Source of the DNA: Streptomyces sp. NBC_01471
GTDB taxonomy: Bacteria > Actinomycetota > Actinomycetes > Streptomycetales > Streptomycetaceae
Direction: 5' to 3'
DNA length: 64,000 bases
NCBI RefSeq assembly: GCF_041438865.1
Contig: NZ_CP109450.1
Location: 5,086,501 to 5,150,500 of the forward strand
Part shown: positions 7,737-16,708 of the stretch, piece after piece
Layout: each line of letters opens with the position of its first letter
Position numbering within the stretch: position 1 is the first letter of the stretch
Program-made: the position numbers and the translations under genes
Notes under the pieces: generated by a model
Databases searched by the model: none
What the model was told of the DNA's origin: nothing
The model's input: the letters and a program-made list of their open reading frames with translations, nothing else

Positions 7737-8687
7737 ATGCGATACGACTCCCCGCTCGCGGCGGTGGGCAACACCCCGCTCGTGCGGCTCCCGCGCCTGT
7801 CCCCGTCGGACGACGTCCGGATCTGGGCCAAGCTGGAGGACCGCAACCCGACCGGATCGATCAAGGACCGCCCCGCGCTCCACATGGTCGAACAGGCGGA
7901 GAAGGACGGCCGGTTGACCCCCGGCTGCACCGTCCTGGAGCCCACGTCGGGCAACACCGGCATCTCGCTCGCCATGGCCGCCAGGCTCAAGGGCTACCGC
8001 ATCGTCTGCGTCATGCCGGAGAACACCTCGCAGGAACGCCGCGACCTGCTCACCATGTGGGGAGCGGAGATCATCTCCTCACCGGCGGCAGGCGGCTCCA
8101 ACACGGCCGTACGCGTCGCCAAGGAGCTGGCCGCCGAGCACCCCGACTGGGTGATGCTCTACCAGTACGGAAACCCGGACAACGCCGGCGCGCACTACGC
8201 GACCACCGGCCCGGAGATCCTCACCGACCTGCCCTCCATCACCCACTTCGTGGCAGGCCTCGGCACCACCGGCACCCTCATGGGCGTCGGCCGCTACCTG
8301 CGCGAGAACGTCCCGGACATCAGCATCGTCGCCGCCGAGCCGCGCTACGACGACCTGGTCTACGGCCTGCGCAACCTGGACGAGGGCTTCGTCCCCGAGC
8401 TGTACGACGCATCGGTGCTCACCACCCGCTTCTCGGTGGGCAGCGCGGACGCGGTGACCCGTACCCGTGAACTGCTCCAGCAGGAGGGCATCTTCGCGGG
8501 TGTCTCGACCGGCGCCGCGCTCCACGCGGCGATCGGCGTCGGGAAGAAGGCCGTCAAGGCGGGAACCCCGGCGGACATCGTCTTCGTCGTGGCGGACGGC
8601 GGCTGGAAGTACCTGTCGACCGGCGTCTACACCGCGCCCACGACGGAAGCGGCCATCGAAACGCTCCAGGGCCAGCTCTGGGCCTGA
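7737..8687 (+). CDS. cysM: Cysteine synthase CysM (CysO-dependent)
   Basis: A 316-aa fold-type II PLP enzyme. It shows the PLP lysine in NPTGSIKDRPA (~residue 44), the phosphate-binding and substrate loops in PTSGNTGISLA, the second phosphate loop GLGTTGTLMG, and the C-terminal VSTGAAL and FVVADGGWKYLSTGVY. The last is the longer tail typical of the mycobacterial CysM that uses O-phosphoserine and CysO thiocarboxylate rather than free sulfide. The setting (mec, leader, cysO, cysM) supports that subtype over CysK. It is translated right behind cysO with little ribosome site of its own. Confidence 0.93.
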   Translation: MRYDSPLAAVGNTPLVRLPRLSPSDDVRIWAKLEDRNPTGSIKDRPALHMVEQAEKDGRLTPGCTVLEPTSGNTGISLAMAARLKGYRIVCVMPENTSQERRDLLTMWGAEIISSPAAGGSNTAVRVAKELAAEHPDWVMLYQYGNPDNAGAHYATTGPEILTDLPSITHFVAGLGTTGTLMGVGRYLRENVPDISIVAAEPRYDDLVYGLRNLDEGFVPELYDASVLTTRFSVGSADAVTRTRELLQQEGIFAGVSTGAALHAAIGVGKKAVKAGTPADIVFVVADGGWKYLSTGVYTAPTTEAAIETLQGQLWA

Positions 8688-8820
8688 GGCCTCCCGCCCG
8701 GGTCAGGCCGGGCGGCGGCCCGGGAGCCACTCCGGCCGCCGCCCCGCGCCCGCCGCCCGGCGCCCGCCGCCCGGCGTCATGTCCCGCCGCCGTGTCCGCC
8801 GCGACACCCGGCCCGCGCGC

Positions 8821-9315
8821 CTACCCCGCCAGGTGCCGCACCCGGTCCCACACCGCCGGGTCCACATCGCCCGCCCACCGGCGGAACTCCCGTACCCCGA
8901 CATCCCGCAACTCGTCCGTCTCCAGGAAGCTCCGCCGCCCCCGCGCATCGCCCACGGCCCCCGCCGGCAGCGCGATCACCCCGGGCCGCTCCTCGTGGTG
9001 CTTACTGGTGATCTTGGCGACCAGGGCCGCGTCGCCCCGTACCGACAGCACCAGGCACGGCCGGTCCTTGCCACCTGGCCCGTCCTCGTACGGCACGAGC
9101 GCCCACCAGATCTCGCCCGCCCGCGGCACCCGCCCCGGCCGCCCGGACCGCTTCGGCCGCCGCGCCGGCGCCCGCGGCTCCCGGCCGCCGGCCCGCCCCG
9201 GAGGCCGCCGCAGCCCCCGCTGCCGGCGCCCGCCGCGCGCACGCCCGTCGACGACCGAGGCGACCAGGGCAATCAGCACGACAGCTATCAGCGCCAGCAA
9301 CCACGTCGTATCCAT
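8821..9315 (-). CDS. PemK/MazF-fold protein with N-terminal membrane anchor
   Basis: A 164-aa protein: one N-terminal membrane helix (TTWLLALIAVVLIALVASVV), an Arg/Pro/Gly-rich linker (~25-65), then a PemK-like SH3-barrel with GEIWWALVPYEDGPGGKDRPCLVLS, KITSKHH and FLETDELRDV. MazF/PemK toxins are soluble mRNA endonucleases with a partner antitoxin. Here there is an anchor and no antitoxin gene next door, so a toxin role is doubtful. I chose ATG 9315 because it gives the membrane helix directly; the frame stays open further upstream without protein-like sequence. Confidence 0.7.
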   Translation of the reverse strand: MDTTWLLALIAVVLIALVASVVDGRARGGRRQRGLRRPPGRAGGREPRAPARRPKRSGRPGRVPRAGEIWWALVPYEDGPGGKDRPCLVLSVRGDAALVAKITSKHHEERPGVIALPAGAVGDARGRRSFLETDELRDVGVREFRRWAGDVDPAVWDRVRHLAG

Positions 9316-9523
9316 ACCCAGGACCGTACCGGTGTGGCCCCGAACGCCCGGCACGACGCCGCAGCAGGGCCGCAGGGACGCGCCGCCCACCCGAACCGGT
9401 GACAGTGCAGGTGAGTTCCCCCACAACGGCGTCCTGTGAAGGAGCGGCCACCGCTCCGGCGCCTTAGGCTCGACGGACCGCTCGACCCTCGTCGCCCGGC
9501 CCGTCCACGGAGGTTCCCACTCC

Positions 9524-10276
9524 ATGAAGCTCACCGTCGTCGGCTGCTCGGGGTCGTTCCCCTCCGCGGAATCGGCCTGTTCGAGCTACCTCGTAGAGGC
9601 CGACGGCTTCCGGCTGCTCCTCGACATGGGCAACGGCGCCCTCGGCGAGCTGCAGCACTACTGCGGTCTCTACGATCTCGACGCCGTCTTCCTCAGCCAT
9701 CTCCACTCGGACCACTGCATCGACATGTGCGCGTACTTCGTCGCGCGCTACTACCGGCACGACGGCGGGCGCTGCCCCGCGATCCCCGTGTACGCCCCCG
9801 AGGGCGCGGCCGAACGGCTGACCACGGCATACGCGGACACCCCGTCCTCCACGTCGATGGGCGAGGTCTTCGACTTCCGCACCCTGAAGTCCGCCTCGTT
9901 CGACATCGGGCCGTTCTCGGTGCGCACCGAGAAGGTGTGCCACCCGGTCGAGGCCTATGCCATCCGGATCGAGCACGGCGGCAGCGTGCTCACGTACTCC
10001 GGGGACACCGGCGTGTGCGACCCGCTGCACGAACTGGCCGTCGGCGCCGACCTGTTCCTCTGCGAAGCGTCCTTCACCCACGGCAAGGAGGACGTCGCCG
10101 ACCTCCACCTCAACGGCCGCGAGGCCGGAGCACACGCGGCGCGCGCCGGGGTGGGACACATGGTGCTCACCCACATCCCGCCGTGGACCGACGCCAAACG
10201 CAACCTGGCGGACGCGCGGGCGGTGTACGACGGGCCGGTGGAGCTGGCGAAGCCGGGTGCGGTGTACGAGATCTGA
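9524..10276 (+). CDS. Metallo-beta-lactamase-fold hydrolase (RNase Z-like)
   Basis: A 250-aa cytosolic protein. It has the MBL motif HLHSDHCID (~67-75), further ligands in VCHPVEAYAIRI and YSGDTGVCDPL, and the terminal His in LTHIPPWTD. The N-terminus MKLTVVGCSGSFPSAESACSSYLVE is typical of the elaC-like group that cleaves phosphodiesters. The substrate is unknown. GGAGG lies 9 bases before ATG 9524. From memory it is a conserved neighbour of rph and rdgB in Streptomyces. Confidence 0.85.
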   Translation: MKLTVVGCSGSFPSAESACSSYLVEADGFRLLLDMGNGALGELQHYCGLYDLDAVFLSHLHSDHCIDMCAYFVARYYRHDGGRCPAIPVYAPEGAAERLTTAYADTPSSTSMGEVFDFRTLKSASFDIGPFSVRTEKVCHPVEAYAIRIEHGGSVLTYSGDTGVCDPLHELAVGADLFLCEASFTHGKEDVADLHLNGREAGAHAARAGVGHMVLTHIPPWTDAKRNLADARAVYDGPVELAKPGAVYEI

Positions 10277-10293
10277 CCCGCCGCGTGCTCGAA

Positions 10294-10328
10294 GCGGGCC
10301 CCGGGACCGGTGCGGTTCCGGGGCCCGC
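10294..10328. terminator. Bidirectional terminator between convergent genes
   Basis: A perfect 11-bp inverted repeat, GCGGGCCCCGG (10294-10304) and CCGGGGCCCGC (10318-10328), lies between the stops of the metallo-hydrolase (+) and PTS EIIC (-) genes. Confidence 0.7.
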
Positions 10329-10354
10329 GGGCTTCAGACCGCCGTGTGCTGCCG

Positions 10355-11617
10355 TCAGGCCTTGGTGACGTCGTCGACGTCCTCGTCCGGCTCGCGCCCC
10401 GGCGTCATCACGTTGAACTTGGTGATCACGAACCGGAAGACCACGTAGTACACCACCGCGAAGCACAGGCCGATCGGGATGATCAGCCAGGGTTTCGTAT
10501 CGAGGTGCCAGTTGATGACGTAGTCGATCAGACCGGCCGAGAAACTGAACCCCGCGTGGACCCCCAGGGCCCAGGTGATCCCCATCGACGCACCGGTCAG
10601 CAGCGCGTGCAGCCCGTACAGCAGCGGCGCCGCGAACATGAACGAGAACTCCAGCGGCTCGGTCACCCCGGTCACGAACGACGTCAGCGCGACCGAGATC
10701 ATCAGACCCATGACCTGCTTGCGCCGCTCAGGCCGCGCACAGTGCGCGATGGCCAGGGCCGCGGCGGGCAGACCGAACATCATGATCGGGAAGAAGCCCG
10801 ACGTGAACTGCCCCGCACTCGGGTCACCGGCGAAGAACCGCGTGATGTCGCCCTGCACCCCGGTCCCGTCCGGCTTGGTGAACGTACCCGCCTGGAACCA
10901 GAAGAAGGTGTTCAGGAACTGGTGCATGCCGATCGGGATGAGCAGCCGGTTGGCCACACCGAAGATCGCCGCACCCCACGCGCCCAGGCTGATCAGATGC
11001 TTCGAGAACCAGGTCAGCGCATCGCCCACCGGCTGCCAGACCAGCCCGAACACCACGCCGAGGATGACGCCGAGGAAGGCCATCAGGATCGGGACCAGCC
11101 GGCGGCCGTTGAAGAAGCCCAGCCAGTCGACCAGCCGGGTGCGGTGGAACCGCTGCCAGACGATCGCGGTCAGCAGCCCGATGAGGATGCCGCCCAGCAC
11201 ACCCGGGTTCTGCGGCGTCCCCGCCGGAAGCGCCTTCGTCACCGAGCCGCCGATCGGGAACGCGCCCAGGACACCGTGGTAGACGAGGAAGCCGACGACC
11301 GCCGCCAGCGCCGTCGAGCCGTCCGCCTTCTTCGCGAAGCCGATCGCGACACCGATACAGAAGAGCAGCGGCAGACCGAACGCCCCGTCAAGGATCGAAT
11401 TGCCGCCAGCGAGAAAGACCTTGGCCGTCTTGTCCCAGAAGGCGCCGTGCAGATACGCGGTGAAGAGGTTGCCGAGGCTGACGAGCAGACCGGCCGCGGG
11501 CAGCACCGCGACGGGCAGCTGAAGACTCCGGCCGACCTTCTGAAGCCCCTGGAAGAGGCCGTTCCACCACTTCTTCGCCGGTGGGCTCTGTGGCACGGCC
11601 GCGCTGCTGGTGCTCAT
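10355..11617 (-). CDS. nagE2: PTS EIIC permease, N-acetylglucosamine type
   Basis: A 420-aa membrane subunit (about 10 helices) of the phosphotransferase system that imports and phosphorylates amino sugar. Family features: FQGLQKVGRSLQLPVAVLPAAGLL at the N-terminus, IPIGMHQFLNTFFWFQAGTF, and the substrate-site motif GVTEPLEFSFMFAAPLLY. No EIIA or EIIB domain is fused; a separate EIIB gene is transcribed divergently. The start ATG 11617 has AGGAGG nicely spaced. The name follows the S. coelicolor NagE2 (GlcNAc) precedent from memory. Glucose-type specificity cannot be excluded from sequence alone. Confidence 0.82.
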   Translation of the reverse strand: MSTSSAAVPQSPPAKKWWNGLFQGLQKVGRSLQLPVAVLPAAGLLVSLGNLFTAYLHGAFWDKTAKVFLAGGNSILDGAFGLPLLFCIGVAIGFAKKADGSTALAAVVGFLVYHGVLGAFPIGGSVTKALPAGTPQNPGVLGGILIGLLTAIVWQRFHRTRLVDWLGFFNGRRLVPILMAFLGVILGVVFGLVWQPVGDALTWFSKHLISLGAWGAAIFGVANRLLIPIGMHQFLNTFFWFQAGTFTKPDGTGVQGDITRFFAGDPSAGQFTSGFFPIMMFGLPAAALAIAHCARPERRKQVMGLMISVALTSFVTGVTEPLEFSFMFAAPLLYGLHALLTGASMGITWALGVHAGFSFSAGLIDYVINWHLDTKPWLIIPIGLCFAVVYYVVFRFVITKFNVMTPGREPDEDVDDVTKA

Positions 11618-11645
11618 TCGGCGTCCTCCTGGCGTCGGCCCTGCT

Positions 11646-11675
11646 GGTGGTCGCCGTACAGGGCGGCGGACCACC
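11646..11675. promoter_or_regulatory. Inverted repeat upstream of PTS EIIC
   Basis: GGTGGTC (11646-11652) and GACCACC (11669-11675) form a perfect 7-bp inverted repeat 29 bases in front of the EIIC start. GGTC/GACC half-sites recall DasR boxes, but the 16-base spacer does not fit a standard box. I see no canonical dre site in this intergenic region. Confidence 0.3.
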
Positions 11676-11832
11676 TACGGCGCGATCCGATGCTGTGCCC
11701 CGGGCGCTGCACCAGTGTCCGCCATCTTCCGAGGCGGCACGGTTGCCCGCCCGTATAAGGGGGCCAATCGTGCGTTACCGTGACGAAACGGACCGGAGAG
11801 CCGGGCCGCCAAGAGACACTCAGGAGTCAGAC

Positions 11833-12066
11833 ATGGCCACTAAGGCTGAGAAGATCGTCGCGGGGCTCGGCGGCCTCGACAACATCGAGGAGATCGAAGG
11901 CTGCATCACCCGGCTGCGCACCGAGGTGAAGGACCCCTCCCTCGTGGACGACGCCGCGCTCAAGGCCGCAGGCGCCCACGGCGTCGTCAAGATGGGCACC
12001 GCGATCCAGGTCGTCATCGGCACCGACGCCGACCCCATCGCGGCGGACATCGAGGACATGATGTGA
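11833..12066 (+). CDS. nagF: PTS EIIB component, glucose/GlcNAc family
   Basis: A 77-aa soluble phosphocarrier. The phospho-acceptor is Cys24 in EGCITRLRTEV, followed by the family core GAHGVVKMGTAIQVVIGTDADPIAADI. It passes phosphate from EIIA to sugar bound in EIIC, here the divergent gene on the left. AGGAG lies 8 bases before ATG 11833. From memory the S. coelicolor counterpart serves the GlcNAc PTS. Confidence 0.88.
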   Translation: MATKAEKIVAGLGGLDNIEEIEGCITRLRTEVKDPSLVDDAALKAAGAHGVVKMGTAIQVVIGTDADPIAADIEDMM

Positions 12067-12174
12067 ACGGATGACGCACCGGCGCCCCGGACCGGCGGCG
12101 GCGCGACGGGGCAGCGCCCGCCCCGCCACCGGTCCCGGGCGTCCCGCCCCACCGCGGCCGATAGGCTCGGACCC

Positions 12175-12900
<726 letters not shown>

Positions 12901-13013
12901 CGGAGTGGGCGTACGGGGGCGGGCGGTGCCGGCATGCGGTCCGCCCCGCCAGCCCCCCGTACGCCACCTCGTACCGGACGTCCCTGGCTCTGGACGCCCC
13001 TGATACTGGACGC

Positions 13014-13616
13014 ATGACCCGTCTGATCCTCGCCACCCGCAACGCCGGGAAAATCACCGAACTCGAAGCGATCCTCGCCGACGCGGGCCTGCCCCACGAA
13101 CTGGTCGGCACGGACGCGTACCCCGAAGTCCCGGACGTCAAGGAAACAGGCGTCACCTTCGCCGAGAACGCCCTGCTCAAGGCCCACGCCATGGCACAGG
13201 CCACCGGCCTGCCCGCCGTGGCCGACGACTCGGGCCTCTGCGTGGACGTCCTGAACGGCGCCCCCGGCATCTTCTCGGCCCGCTGGTCGGGCACCCACGG
13301 CGACGACGAGGCCAACCTCCGCCTGCTGCTGGCCCAGCTCTCGGACATCGACGACCCGCACCGGGGCGCCCACTTCGCCTGCGCGGCGGCCCTGGCCCTC
13401 CCCGACGGCACGGAACGCGTGGTCGAGGGCCGCCTCCTGGGCACCCTCCGCGCCACCCCGGCGGGCAGCGGAGGCTTCGGCTACGACCCGATCCTCCAGC
13501 CGTCCGGCGAGACCCGCACGTGCGCGGAACTCACGGCGGGGGAGAAGAACGCGATCAGCCACCGGGGCCAGGCGTTCCGCGCCCTGGTACCGGCGGTGCG
13601 GGAGCTGTTGGGCTGA
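13014..13616 (+). CDS. rdgB: XTP/dITP pyrophosphatase (Ham1/RdgB family)
   Basis: A 200-aa nucleotide-pool sanitation enzyme hydrolysing ITP, XTP and their deoxy forms to the monophosphate. Signature elements: ILATRNAGKITELEAIL at the N-terminus, FAENALLKAHAMA, VADDSGLCVDVLNGAPGIFSARWSG, GGFGYDPIL and ISHRGQAFRAL. It lies downstream of rph on the same strand and is followed by a strong hairpin. Confidence 0.96.
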   Translation: MTRLILATRNAGKITELEAILADAGLPHELVGTDAYPEVPDVKETGVTFAENALLKAHAMAQATGLPAVADDSGLCVDVLNGAPGIFSARWSGTHGDDEANLRLLLAQLSDIDDPHRGAHFACAAALALPDGTERVVEGRLLGTLRATPAGSGGFGYDPILQPSGETRTCAELTAGEKNAISHRGQAFRALVPAVRELLG

Positions 13617-13626
13617 CCCGTGAACA

Positions 13627-13663
13627 CTGGAGGGGCATCCCGCAGTGCGGAACGCCCCTCCAG
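13627..13663. terminator. Hairpin between rdgB and tRNA-Leu
   Basis: A perfect 10-bp inverted repeat, CTGGAGGGGC (13627-13636) and GCCCCTCCAG (13654-13663), lies 10 bases after the rdgB stop and 5 bases beyond the tRNA 3' end. It can terminate both converging transcripts. Confidence 0.75.
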
Positions 13664-13668
13664 CCATG

Positions 13669-13754
13669 TGCGGCCTGTGGGACTCGAACCCACCTAGTCC
13701 AAACGGACAAACCGGACCTAAACCGATCGCGTCAACCAGCTGCGCCAAGGCCGC
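13669..13754 (-). tRNA. tRNA-Leu (anticodon UAG)
   Basis: An 86-nt class II tRNA on the minus strand. The acceptor stem is GCGGCCT with AGGCCGC plus discriminator A. The D arm has TTGGCGCAGCTGGTTGACGC. The anticodon stem ATCGG/CCGGT holds the loop TTTAGGT (anticodon TAG, 13718-13720). A long variable arm GTCC-GTTT-GGAC follows, then the T arm GTGGG-TTCGAGT-CCCAC. No CCA is encoded. The long variable arm and anticodon give leucine, reading CUA and other CUN codons. Folded by eye. Confidence 0.93.
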
Positions 13755-13823
13755 AGGATGCCGCTCATGGTACTCGGCCGACAGCCGTACGGGGTATGTC
13801 GCACCCTTACGGCGGGACAGGGC

Positions 13824-14828
13824 CTATGCACCTGACGACTGTTTCCTGCGGTTCCGGCACCAGGTGTCGGTCAGCGCATGACAGTTCGGGCACAGGTACC
13901 GGAGATTCTCCCGGCGGTTGTCGAGCCAGTCGCCGTTGATGTGGTCGATCTGGAGCGTGATCGGCCGGCCCATCCATGCGCCGGGGTTCCCACAGGACTC
14001 GCACCGGTAGGCGACGCCCACCTCCTGGAGCGCACGGTGGAGCCTGGGCCGGTTCGCGCGTGAGGACCCCTGGTCCATGACGACCAGAGTCTGCGGCGCG
14101 ATCGACCGCGGTTCCGGTACGCGGGCCGACGCCCAGGAGCGGCGCTTGAAGTGGCCGGTGTCGAGCTTGAGTTGCAACACCCTGCGGCGGATGCGGCGGT
14201 GGTTGGTGTCATTCACCTCAAGGCCGAGCGAGCGCATGATGTCCGCGTAGCTGGTGGCCGCCGGCACCGCCGCTCGCAGTGCGCCCTCATCGATCGCCAC
14301 TCGCGCGTTGCGGAAGTGGGAAGTGTCGATGCCGTGCTTCCTGAGCAGCGCTGCCAGCGCTGTGTGTGACCGGCTGTCCCCGTCGGCCAGTCCGAGCAGA
14401 CGGGCTGCTCCGCGCACGCTGTCGGCCGAGTCGGCGGCGTTCCGCAGTTCCTCGGGGCTGAAGCGGAGCCGGGGTTCATCCGGGCGGTTCAGGCCGGGAA
14501 AGTGGCTGACGTCGATGCCGGCGGCGGCGATGCGCCTGCGGATGTGCGACAGCGTGCCGGTCGCGGGCGGAGCGCCGAGCTTGACCACGACTTCGCGGAG
14601 CGTCGAGGACGTACTGACGGCTGCGGCTATCGCCTCGTCCGTGTACCTGCGAAAGGGGCTGCGCTGCTGGAAGTGACTGGTGTCGATGGAAAGGGCGGCG
14701 GCTCTCGCCCTGAGTACGCGGTGCCGCCCGCCGCTCTTGCGGAGGCCGAGCCGGCGCATCACATCGGTCCAGTTCCTGGACTCGGCCACGGCCCGGGTGA
14801 GTGTCTCCCGCTCGTACGGGTCGGTCAT
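13824..14828 (-). CDS. HNH endonuclease with four repeated DNA-binding-like modules
   Basis: A 334-aa protein. Residues ~6-230 are four ~55-60-aa repeats, each with an 'L..AV...s...dvmr.LGl' helical stretch, an Arg-rich helix and a closing IDTSHF-like hexamer: IDTSHF 48-53, IDVSHF 105-110, IDTSHF 167-172, LDTGHF 222-227. The C-terminus is an HNH/zinc domain: CESC (276-279), the catalytic IDHINGD (294-300), NRRENLRYLCPNC (313-316). The repeats look like tandem homeodomain/resolvase-type DNA readers; the family function is unknown. It may be a homing-type or phage-derived nuclease. It lies 69 bases upstream of tRNA-Leu on the same strand. Its start ATG 14828 has GGAGGGGACAC upstream. Confidence 0.85.
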   Translation of the reverse strand: MTDPYERETLTRAVAESRNWTDVMRRLGLRKSGGRHRVLRARAAALSIDTSHFQQRSPFRRYTDEAIAAAVSTSSTLREVVVKLGAPPATGTLSHIRRRIAAAGIDVSHFPGLNRPDEPRLRFSPEELRNAADSADSVRGAARLLGLADGDSRSHTALAALLRKHGIDTSHFRNARVAIDEGALRAAVPAATSYADIMRSLGLEVNDTNHRRIRRRVLQLKLDTGHFKRRSWASARVPEPRSIAPQTLVVMDQGSSRANRPRLHRALQEVGVAYRCESCGNPGAWMGRPITLQIDHINGDWLDNRRENLRYLCPNCHALTDTWCRNRRKQSSGA

Positions 14829-14913
14829 GGTGTGTCCCCTCCGTCCCGGTCACACGTTCGTGACCCCGTACGGAGTAACGAACCGCCGGCCGCGCCGTCA
14901 CGTCCGGGAAGCG

Positions 14914-14952
14914 GAACGGCCCGTACCGGGTGGGGGCCGGTACGGGCCGTTC
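14914..14952. terminator. Strong terminator hairpin after the MHS transporter gene
   Basis: A perfect 16-bp inverted repeat, GAACGGCCCGTACCGG (14914-14929) and CCGGTACGGGCCGTTC (14937-14952), with a 7-base loop. It lies just past the stop of the transporter (minus strand) and in front of the HNH gene. Confidence 0.82.
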
Positions 14953-14984
14953 GGGGGTGCCGGGGGCCGGGCTTCGGGGGTGGG

Positions 14985-16481
14985 TCAGAAGCGGGGTTCC
15001 GGGGCCTGGGACTCGACTATCTCGGCCGCCTCTTCCTTCGTCTCCACCGAGGGGGGTGAGCCCTCCAGGGGCTGCTGGGCGGTTTCCTTCATGCAGAGCA
15101 CCGAGATCACGCCCACCAGGGCCGCGCCCATCGCGTAGTACGCCGGCATCAGGTTGGTGTGCGCCACGCTGATCAGCGCGGTGATCACGAACGGGGTCGT
15201 CCCGCCGAAGAGGGACGTCGAGAGGTTGTAGCCCACCGACAGCGACCCGTACCGGACCTGCGTCGGGAAGAGGGCCGGGAGCGCCGCCGACATCGTGCCC
15301 AGCATGCACACCAGCGAGAGGCCCAGCATCGCCATGCCGATGATGATCGCCGGGATGGAGCCCTGGCGGATCAGGAGGAAGGCCGGGAGCGACAGGATCA
15401 GGAAGCCGAGCATGCCCGCCATCAGGAGCGGCTTCCGGCCGAAGCGGTCGTTCAGCTTGCCCACCTGGTTGATGACCAGCATCAGGACGACCATGACGCC
15501 CAGCAGGACCAGCAGGCCGTGTGTGTCGCCGTAGCCGAGCTCGTCCGAGAGGTAGGTCGGCATGTACGACAGCAGCATGTAGTCGGTGATGTTGTACGCG
15601 CCGACCAGGCAGATGCAGAGGACCAGGGCGCGCCAGTGGTCGCGGAAGATCGCCCTGAGGTCGCCCTTGGCGGAGGTCTCGACGGCGTCGGCCGCTTCCC
15701 CGGCGCCCACGTTCTCGCCCGTCATCTTCTGGAAGGCGGGTGTCTCGTCCAGCTTGAGCCGCAGGTAGAGACCGACCAGGCCCAGCGGGCCCGCGACCAG
15801 GAACGGCACGCGCCAGCCCCAGCTGTCCATCCCGCCGGAGCCGATGAGCGTGGTCATCAGCGTGACCAGGCCCGCCGAGCCCACATACCCGGCGAGTGTC
15901 CCGAACTCCAGGAAGCTGCCGAAGTACCCGCGGCGCTTGTCGGGCGCGTACTCGGCGATGAAGGTCGAGGCGCCCCCGTACTCACCGCCGGTGGAGAAGC
16001 CCTGCACCAGACGGAAGAAGATCAGCAGGGCCGGTGACCAGAAGCCGACAGCCGCGTACGAGGGGAGCACCCCGATCGCGAAGGTCCCGATCGCCATCAT
16101 GATCATGGTCATGGCGAGGACCTTCTTGCGGCCGATCTTGTCGCCCATCGGGCCGAAGACCATGCCGCCGACCGGGCGGATCAGGAACGCGACCGCGAAG
16201 GTGGCGAACGACGCCAGCAGCTGGACCGTACTGCTTCCCCCGGGGAAGAAGACACGGCCGATCGTGGCCGCGAGGTAGCTGTAGATGCCGAAGTCGAACC
16301 ACTCCATGGCGTTACCGAGACTGGCCGCCTTCACCGCCCGCTTGATCGCGGCCTCGTCGGTCACCGTGATGTCGGTGCGACGCAGCCGCGGGTTCTTCCG
16401 GCGGTCGATGATCCGGAAGAGGTCGCGGTGGCGTTTGACCGCCGCGGGGTCGGCGGCGGTGTGGTGGCCGGTGTCCGCCAT
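14985..16481 (-). CDS. MFS transporter of the metabolite:H+ symporter family (ProP/ShiA-like)
   Basis: A 498-aa protein with 12 predicted membrane helices. The MHS signatures are clear: KAASLGNAMEWFDFGIYSYLA before helix 1, the inter-helix motif GPMGDKIGRKKVL, RLVQGFSTGGEYGGASTFIAEYAP, RGYFGSFLEFGTLAGY and LNDRFGRKPLL. The relatives import proline/glycine betaine, alpha-ketoglutarate or shikimate with protons; an osmolyte role (ProP-like) is most likely but not proven. I prefer ATG 16481 (GAGAGGACG upstream) to the in-frame ATG 16505. The C-terminal ~25 residues are charged and cytosolic. Confidence 0.87.
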   Translation of the reverse strand: MADTGHHTAADPAAVKRHRDLFRIIDRRKNPRLRRTDITVTDEAAIKRAVKAASLGNAMEWFDFGIYSYLAATIGRVFFPGGSSTVQLLASFATFAVAFLIRPVGGMVFGPMGDKIGRKKVLAMTMIMMAIGTFAIGVLPSYAAVGFWSPALLIFFRLVQGFSTGGEYGGASTFIAEYAPDKRRGYFGSFLEFGTLAGYVGSAGLVTLMTTLIGSGGMDSWGWRVPFLVAGPLGLVGLYLRLKLDETPAFQKMTGENVGAGEAADAVETSAKGDLRAIFRDHWRALVLCICLVGAYNITDYMLLSYMPTYLSDELGYGDTHGLLVLLGVMVVLMLVINQVGKLNDRFGRKPLLMAGMLGFLILSLPAFLLIRQGSIPAIIIGMAMLGLSLVCMLGTMSAALPALFPTQVRYGSLSVGYNLSTSLFGGTTPFVITALISVAHTNLMPAYYAMGAALVGVISVLCMKETAQQPLEGSPPSVETKEEAAEIVESQAPEPRF

Positions 16482-16657
16482 GGTTGTCGTCCTCTCTGTG
16501 GGCATACAAAAACACGCAGGAGGCTCTTCTGCACAGCGGTGGCGATCGCAAACCAGGGCCCCGGGGAAAAGGGACCTTGGTCACGAATTTTCGGCGCCTA
16601 CCGGCCACTACCGCAACTTCTCCGACCCGTCCGGGTGTCTGCGGGTGTCCCGGACGG

Positions 16658-16700
16658 GGCTCGCGGAGGGCTTGGAACGGGGCTCGGAACGGGGCTCGGG
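16658..16700. repeat. Short tandem duplication in the MHS-bcp intergenic region
   Basis: GGAACGGGGCTC occurs twice in tandem and a further GGGGCTCG sits just upstream, in the non-coding stretch after the bcp stop. It is probably slippage; no function is evident. Confidence 0.45.
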
Positions 16701-16708
16701 AGGGTGTC

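Noticed and set aside
13669..14828. Integrated element at tRNA-Leu
   Set aside because: The HNH gene is on the 5' side of the tRNA, no integrase or duplicated tRNA 3' end (att site) was seen, and core genes continue on both sides.
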